Assembly (NCBI GenBank): GCA_028023455.1
Contig: JAQFVV010007276.1
Location: 52,008 to 116,007 of the forward strand
Reading direction: 5' to 3'
DNA length: 64,000 nucleotides
From: Epiperipatus broadwayi
Taxonomy: Eukaryota; Onychophora; Udeonychophora; Euonychophora; Peripatidae
The notes below the pieces were generated by a model. It ran no database searches and was not told the origin of the DNA. It saw nothing but the letters and a program-made list of their open reading frames with translations. Shown here in pieces: positions 58,637 to 64,000 of this stretch. The translations under genes were made by a program, and so were the position numbers. The number at the start of each line of letters is the position of its first letter. The first letter of the stretch is position 1.

Positions 58637-59068
58637 TTTATTATTAATGTCTTGATCTTTTCAGTTTCGTTTACCAAATCCACAGTCTGAAGCGTCATTG
58701 TGCTCTTGCTATCCTCTATGATTCGACAATTTTGTTCTCCACTTTGCCTTCTGTGTTTGACTGACAAGTCCAAGTGGTGACTATCTTTACATGCTTCTTC
58801 ATCAATCAGTGATTCAACCTGAATATCACCTTGCTCTTGTTGGTCTTGTCCCTTTCCCTGATTATCATCATCTGGTAATACTTTTGTTCTGGTAGTATGT
58901 TGTTGCTGGAGACCATCTTTGTGATGTCATATTCATGAATTCTTGGAACATGTTCATCATCATTTTGTATTCTTGTCTCATTTCTGTGATGAGATCTCTC
59001 ACATTGTTTTCTTGGTCACTATGAGTACATATTGACCTATAAACTTCGCCTCTCTTCTGTTCCTCCAT
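58633..59068 (-). pseudogene. Gag N-terminal fragment of the same element
   Basis: The ATG at 59068 opens MEEQKRGEVYRSICTHSDQE, continuing with an amphipathic VRDLITEMRQEYKMMMNMFQ helix. The frame stops at 58868. A second frame, open across 58930-58633 (KVLPDDDNQGKGQDQQEQGD.., rich in D, E and Q), probably continues it after a frameshift near 58915. No zinc knuckle is left. It lies directly upstream of the integrase fragment. Confidence 0.6.
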
Positions 59069-60480
59069 TTTTGCCTAATATTGGGTATTTTGTTATAAAA
59101 CAATTTATTTCTAAAACGTATTTTAATAACAATCTATATAAGTATATTGTATTACGTGTATCTAGGAGCTATATCCTGTATGTGAAGAAAAATTTTAGTT
59201 CTTTAAAAAATAAGTCAGTATTCTAAATTCTTTATGTTTTCAGAAATTAACTTTGCCTACCTCACGAGGTCCCATCTTAAACCTATGCCTATGTGTCTGT
59301 TTGTTCATGAAAAAAATATCAAATCCTGCCGTGTCTGTCTTTAATATTTATACTACATATTAGTCTCCTCACTTTATTTATTGTTATATTTCATTAAAAT
59401 ATCACTGCTATTTTGTCCCAATATAATTAAAATAACACACTTACAGCTTGACCTGGCTTTCTCTGACACCTGAAACAACTAAAAAATGCATTTACATTAA
59501 TACAAGTTTATATTTCAAAAGGAATATGTGAGCAAAATATACATAAGTCATGTTTCAAAATTATTTTGGCTCACTACACATACATTTTTATTTTGATCAT
59601 CTACTATAGTTTGGTTTATTTGATATCCGATATGAGAGATTGCACTTGCCGACAAATTTATTTGAGAAGGGCGCCAGTCGACAAGACAATGGCCATATCA
59701 AATATACATATTAATGGATCATGATCCAAGCACACATTTATAAGGGTTTATAAAGTTTCAATGCAATTAAAATTTTACTTTGCGTTTCAGTTCACTTTAA
59801 AAAAAATTTAATTTGATTCTGCTGAACGAAAAAAATAATCTCTGCATGAATAAGTAAATGCTATTTTAAATGACACAATATTATTTAAATCTAAGACGTA
59901 TAACAACTAAGTACGGTAATTTGTCTGACCTGGGATCGAAACCAGTTACCATTTTGGTCAAGACACAAAAAAAAATTCAAACAGCCAAAGTATGATTAAC
60001 AAAACAAAATATACACAAAAAATTAAAAATAAAATCCCATGATAACTGCCACTCCGAATTATGAACCTGGGATCGAAACCAACTACCATTTTGGTCACAA
60101 CCCGAAATAGATTAACAATTATCAAGTAACTTTACAGAATCACGCATTGAGATCAAAAACTGTTTAAAAAACATTCATATAAAAATGGGTTTTACCAAAC
60201 TATAACGAAGTGTATACCATATACACCCATATATATGAATATGTACATCATTAAATAAGCATATATATGACTACATATAAATATACAAACAGATATACCT
60301 ATACAAATATTTCTTTTATTATTATGTACCTGACTTTATTAGAAAAATGTCATATTGCAAACCGCATACTCCTATTATTTCAGGCAAGTAACGCTGGTCA
60401 CAACTATGACACGGAAACAACAATTGCAGACATAGACCTATTATTTCAGGCTACTCAGCAATCGAGAACTCTACAATGTA
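59069..60480 (-). mobile_element. 5' leader region of the young LTR element
   Basis: Non-coding interior between the 5' LTR and gag. Two ~40-bp repeats containing CCTGGGATCGAAACCA at 59929-59965 and 60066-60100 look like a tRNA T-arm/B box on the minus strand. The rest is AT-rich. Confidence 0.6.
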
Positions 60481-60616
60481 AAGGGTCTTCACCTAAACGG
60501 TTACTAAGGGAATCTTCATAAACGATCACTAAAAAACAAGGGCTTCACCTACCGGTTACTTCAAAAGGGCTTCACCTAACGGTTACTCAAAGGGTCTTCA
60601 CCTAACGGTTACTCAA
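60481..60616 (+). repeat. Tandem repeat, ~27-bp units
   Basis: About five units of AGGGTCTTCACCTAACGGTT + ACTCAA with variants. Confidence 0.85.
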
Positions 60617-60965
60617 TAAATGATTCAATAGCATAATCCGAATTGAGAGACGAAAAAAAAAATCTTAACTAAAGGTGGCTGACATATATGTTATACAAAA
60701 ATATATCTTTAATATATATATATTTATTAACGAACATACGCATTTACTTTTCATAAAGTTGACAATTAAGTTTGTTATTATTGAAACAAAACTTATTTTA
60801 TATCTATTGTTTGCACGGAACGTAATTTCAAAATATTTAAAAGTGAAAAAAAAAATTCTGCATGATTAAAATTATTGATTTAATTAAGGAAACTAGCGCA
60901 GAGAAAGTGAAACAATATAGTTTGAACTTATCAAACTTTTTGATCTTCAAAAAAAAAAATTTCAA

Positions 60966-61207
60966 TTAACGGAAAAAAACTGTTATCTAAGATCTTTACA
61001 AAAATTTATACAAACGGAAAATTTTTTTTTAATATCTATTTGTAATTTTTACTAAAATATTAACACTATCGTATATATGTTATATTTAACGGAAAAAAAC
61101 TGTTATCTAAGATCTTTACAAAAATTTATACAAACGGAAAATTTTTTTTTAATATCTATTTGTAATTTTTACTAAAATATTAACACTATCGTATATATGT
61201 TATATTT
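60966..61207 (+). repeat. Exact 120-bp tandem duplication
   Basis: Two consecutive 120-bp units (starting TTAACGGAAAAAAACTG at 60966 and 61086) with no difference that I can see. Either a very recent duplication or an assembly duplication. Confidence 0.95.
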
Positions 61208-61950
61208 CGAAAACCATTATTATTTCAAAACTTCTCATATTTGAGCAATACTAAAAATAATCTAAAGTACGAAAGCTAATTTAAGGGAGGGCGGGTGGGT
61301 ATATATTTGACACTTCCGCCTCATCGAAGCTATCTACTTTATACGAAAACACATATGGCGAACTGGCCATGACAAATCTATTCATTAGGCAAAAAAATTG
61401 GTTTAATTCTGAAATCTAATTTTACAATCACACACAAAAAAAATAACTAATGGAGTGTTAACTTTTTAAATATAAACTATTCATTACATATATATACCAA
61501 ACTCGGGAAAAAAAATTTTTACTTTATGACACATTTAACTTTTTAATTAATTTTAACAAAAATGACATTTGCTCACATTAGGAAACAAGACTTGGAATAA
61601 GGAGAAAAACTATACATATATTTTTATATAAATATATTAAACTAAACTAACTTCTCAGGGTACTAATTTTTTTTTTTAAAAAAATGACATACGTCCCACT
61701 GCGACCAACTAGAAGCAAAAAATTTTACGTATAACTAACAATTATTTCGTGTTATTTTAAAAAAAACATTATATATATGTGTGTACAAACCCGGAAAAAA
61801 AATCTACATATATATTATTCATTAATTTAACAGAAAAAGAAAAAACATTATACACACATACAAATGTTATACAGGGCATTGCAGGGTATGAAAAATTTCG
61901 AATAGCCACACGATGGGCGTCCAGAATTACGGGAAAAAAAAAAAATCTAC
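61208..61950 (-). mobile_element. LTR-proximal interior of the young element
   Basis: AT-rich, with poly-A runs. On the minus strand TGGACGCCCATCGTGTGG at about 61907-61924 resembles a TGG-starting primer binding site but lies ~26 bp from the LTR end, so the call is tentative. Confidence 0.5.
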
Positions 61951-64000
61951 TGTGACAGTCAGATTATGTATGCTGGTTTAACCTAGTTCGAATACTAGGT
62001 GAAAGTACCTCAAGGCCAACCATACGCGAGATATTAAATCAAGAATACTATGACCTCTGCCCTATTTCGCCTATTCTCGAGGCTAATTTACGAACCAACA
62101 ACACCATCTGAGCCACACATAAATTATTTTTCAACCGGCCACAAAGCTTAGCAACAGCGGTAGAGACATGGACGGGAAATCCTAAGGAGCTAAATAGTTA
62201 AATGTGCAAAAGTACTAAGAAATGTGTTTTGCGTTATGCGTGCCTGGATCATTGAAAAGTAAAATACAGCATTATAATAAAATTAGGAAACTCAAGCTTT
62301 TGATAGTTAAATAATATGTTTAATTAATGACTTTAATAATATGACTAATGATATAATGGCCTCCGCTATTCCTCTAAATTAATGAAACAAAATAATTAGA
62401 CAATAAAAACGGATTAATAGGTTTGCGGTCTAAATCTTTTCTTCCCAATTTTATTAAAAATTGTCAACTCGATCTTCTCGATAAAGTACGATAACAAAAA
62501 AGAATCTTTCGCCAAGCAATTCTAACTGCTTTGCGCTAAAAACAGTGTTTAAAAATGATTTAAAACGTATATAGCTAAATCAGATATACGTGATAAGCTA
62601 ATGGCGGACAAAAGAGGCGTTATCAAAGAGATCAAGTTGGCACACAAAAGAAACTGACTCGTATTTAGTTAACAAACATAAATAAAATTGGAAAGAGATT
62701 TTAAATGAACAAAAATTAACTATTAACTCATCCGCAATGGAATACTAAATATTTACACTGGTTAGTAAGGAAGAATAGCGAAGGGAAAAAGGTTACATAT
62801 AGATAGATGATCACACAATATATATATTTAAGGTTAGTCTAATAAAAATGATTACATAGCAAATACATATCAATTCACTGAAGCAATTAGAAAAAAAATG
62901 AACAAAAGGTAGCATAAGAAATAGTTCAATAGAGGAGATACGATTACCGTCCCTTTTCCTGGGTCATGTTCCCTACGGCGTTCGTGGCTTGATCCGACCG
63001 TCGAGATGTAGTTGTCCGGACAATGAAAATATGTAGTATGGTTTCACGAAAAGTTCTCCAGACACGGCACAGAGTTCAGATGACTATTGAATGGATATTA
63101 AGGCATTTTGAATGGTATTCCGGAACCTCGGCGATAGGCAAAGCTATAGCTTTGCCTAGCCGAGCATAGTAGAATCTATCAAACTTATATGATTTTTAGC
63201 TTGAGCAGGTTCAAATTTCTTCATGATTTGTAGACAACAGTTGTAGACTTTTGGGAATAAAATCACGAACAAAATCTGACAGAGTTCTCCTAAGAGAAAT
63301 CTGAATGCACCTTGCAATAGCAAAATCGGAAAGAATCACCTTCACAAGGAAAATCAGAATCAACTGAATCCTTCAAAAGGAAAAATCTGAAGAATCCTTC
63401 CAAAGGAAAAATCTGAATATGTGAATTCTTCAAAAAGAAAAATCTGAATCCTCAATCTTTTGTTCTCCCTTCTATTTATACCCTCTCTGTCAGCTACCTT
63501 CTATTGTTTGTATGATCTGAGATCTTGATAAGCCTCCCCATGCTCCTTTGTTTCAAAGCAACACTTTCTAAAAATAACTTTAACTTTTTTACTCTAACTT
63601 TCTTACTTCAAAGTTTGAATTCTCTTAATTAAAAAGAAAGAAAGAGCAGGCCATCTTTAATTACACTTGAATGGCTCACTAATTAAAACTATACATTCTT
63701 TTAGAACATGTTGGCAGGCTTATCTCAAAATCAAATCATACTAAATATTTTAACAAAATTTTAACAATAATATATTATTATTTTTTTATAGTAGAATAAG
63801 CATTTTATTTCAGCAGAATTTTGCATTAACTCATATATATATGCTAGATGTATATATATGTTTGACTAATAGGTTAAGCACTTTTTCTTAATAGAATGAA
63901 ATTTATTTAAAACAAAATATTTAAATGTAATACACATTTAATAAGCATAATTATTTTTAACTCTAATGCAAAACCCTGCTGATATTGGACTATAAACTTA
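61951..64000 (-). mobile_element. Right LTR (5' LTR), cut by the window end
   Basis: At least 2049 bp, almost identical to 55866-57905. Being on the right of a minus-oriented element it is the 5' LTR and would drive transcription leftward. Confidence 0.9.
63472..63480 (-). promoter_or_regulatory. LTR TATA box (right LTR)
   Basis: TATAAATAG on the minus strand, in the same context as the left LTR; this is the copy that would start genomic transcripts. Confidence 0.72.

Noticed and set aside
1-64000. CRISPR array, rRNA genes, bacterial or phage operons
   Set aside because: No regularly spaced short repeats with unique spacers, no rRNA-like segments and no clustered prokaryote-style genes were seen.

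Overview
The window is AT-rich eukaryotic DNA, roughly three quarters A+T. GT-AG spliced exons lie far apart in very long introns, and the space between them is filled with decayed retroelements, foldback repeats and simple repeats. There are no operons, ribosome binding sites or bacterial genes. The content (a tectonin beta-propeller gene, RTE-type LINEs, Ty3/Gypsy LTR elements, a Penelope-like GIY-YIG remnant, hammerhead ribozyme repeats) indicates a non-vertebrate animal. The phylum cannot be fixed from the sequence alone.

One host gene is supported. Five minus-strand exons (45393-45258, 44404-44309, 20515-20409, 12358-12239, 6947-6888) join in frame into the last ~150 residues of a tectonin beta-propeller repeat (TECPR-family) protein, with its stop codon at 6888. 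The introns are 0.85, 23.8, 8.1 and 5.3 kb, so about 38 kb of the window is the 3' part of this gene. Its upstream exons were not found up to 64000.

Region by region. 1-6.6 kb lies downstream of the gene and holds a diverged repeat pair, a near-perfect hairpin element (3629-3957) and a Penelope-like GIY-YIG remnant (5160-5960). 8.5-11.1 kb is an antisense, decayed RTE LINE in the last intron. 12.4-20.4 kb is intron with an unexplained minus-strand open frame (13781-14131). 21.2-25.6 kb is an LTR element whose inside has been reduced to about 0.4 kb, next to an inverted LTR piece. 27.9-29.3 kb is an inverted plus tandem array of ~422-bp units, each carrying a hammerhead-ribozyme core; the array is flanked by a 13-bp target-site duplication. 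31.3-33.7 kb holds gag-like repeats and a 1.6-kb foldback element. 38.7-41.9 kb is a more complete but frameshifted RTE LINE. 44.3-45.4 kb contains two gene exons. 46.8-47.1 kb is a second hairpin of the 3.6-kb family. 48.4-51.6 kb is a decayed Gypsy element with both LTRs and a polypurine tract. 52.0-52.4 kb is a foldback carrying a second hammerhead-like family. 52.9-54.1 kb holds unidentified GC-rich, CpG-rich open frames. 55.9-64.0 kb is a very young minus-oriented LTR element: its ~2-kb LTRs are almost identical, but its coding region is reduced to a gag start and an integrase end.

The most unusual content is the hammerhead-bearing array at 27.9-29.3 kb. It looks like a retrozyme-like or Penelope-related non-autonomous element, and the window also contains a Penelope-type endonuclease remnant and weaker hammerhead-like signatures.
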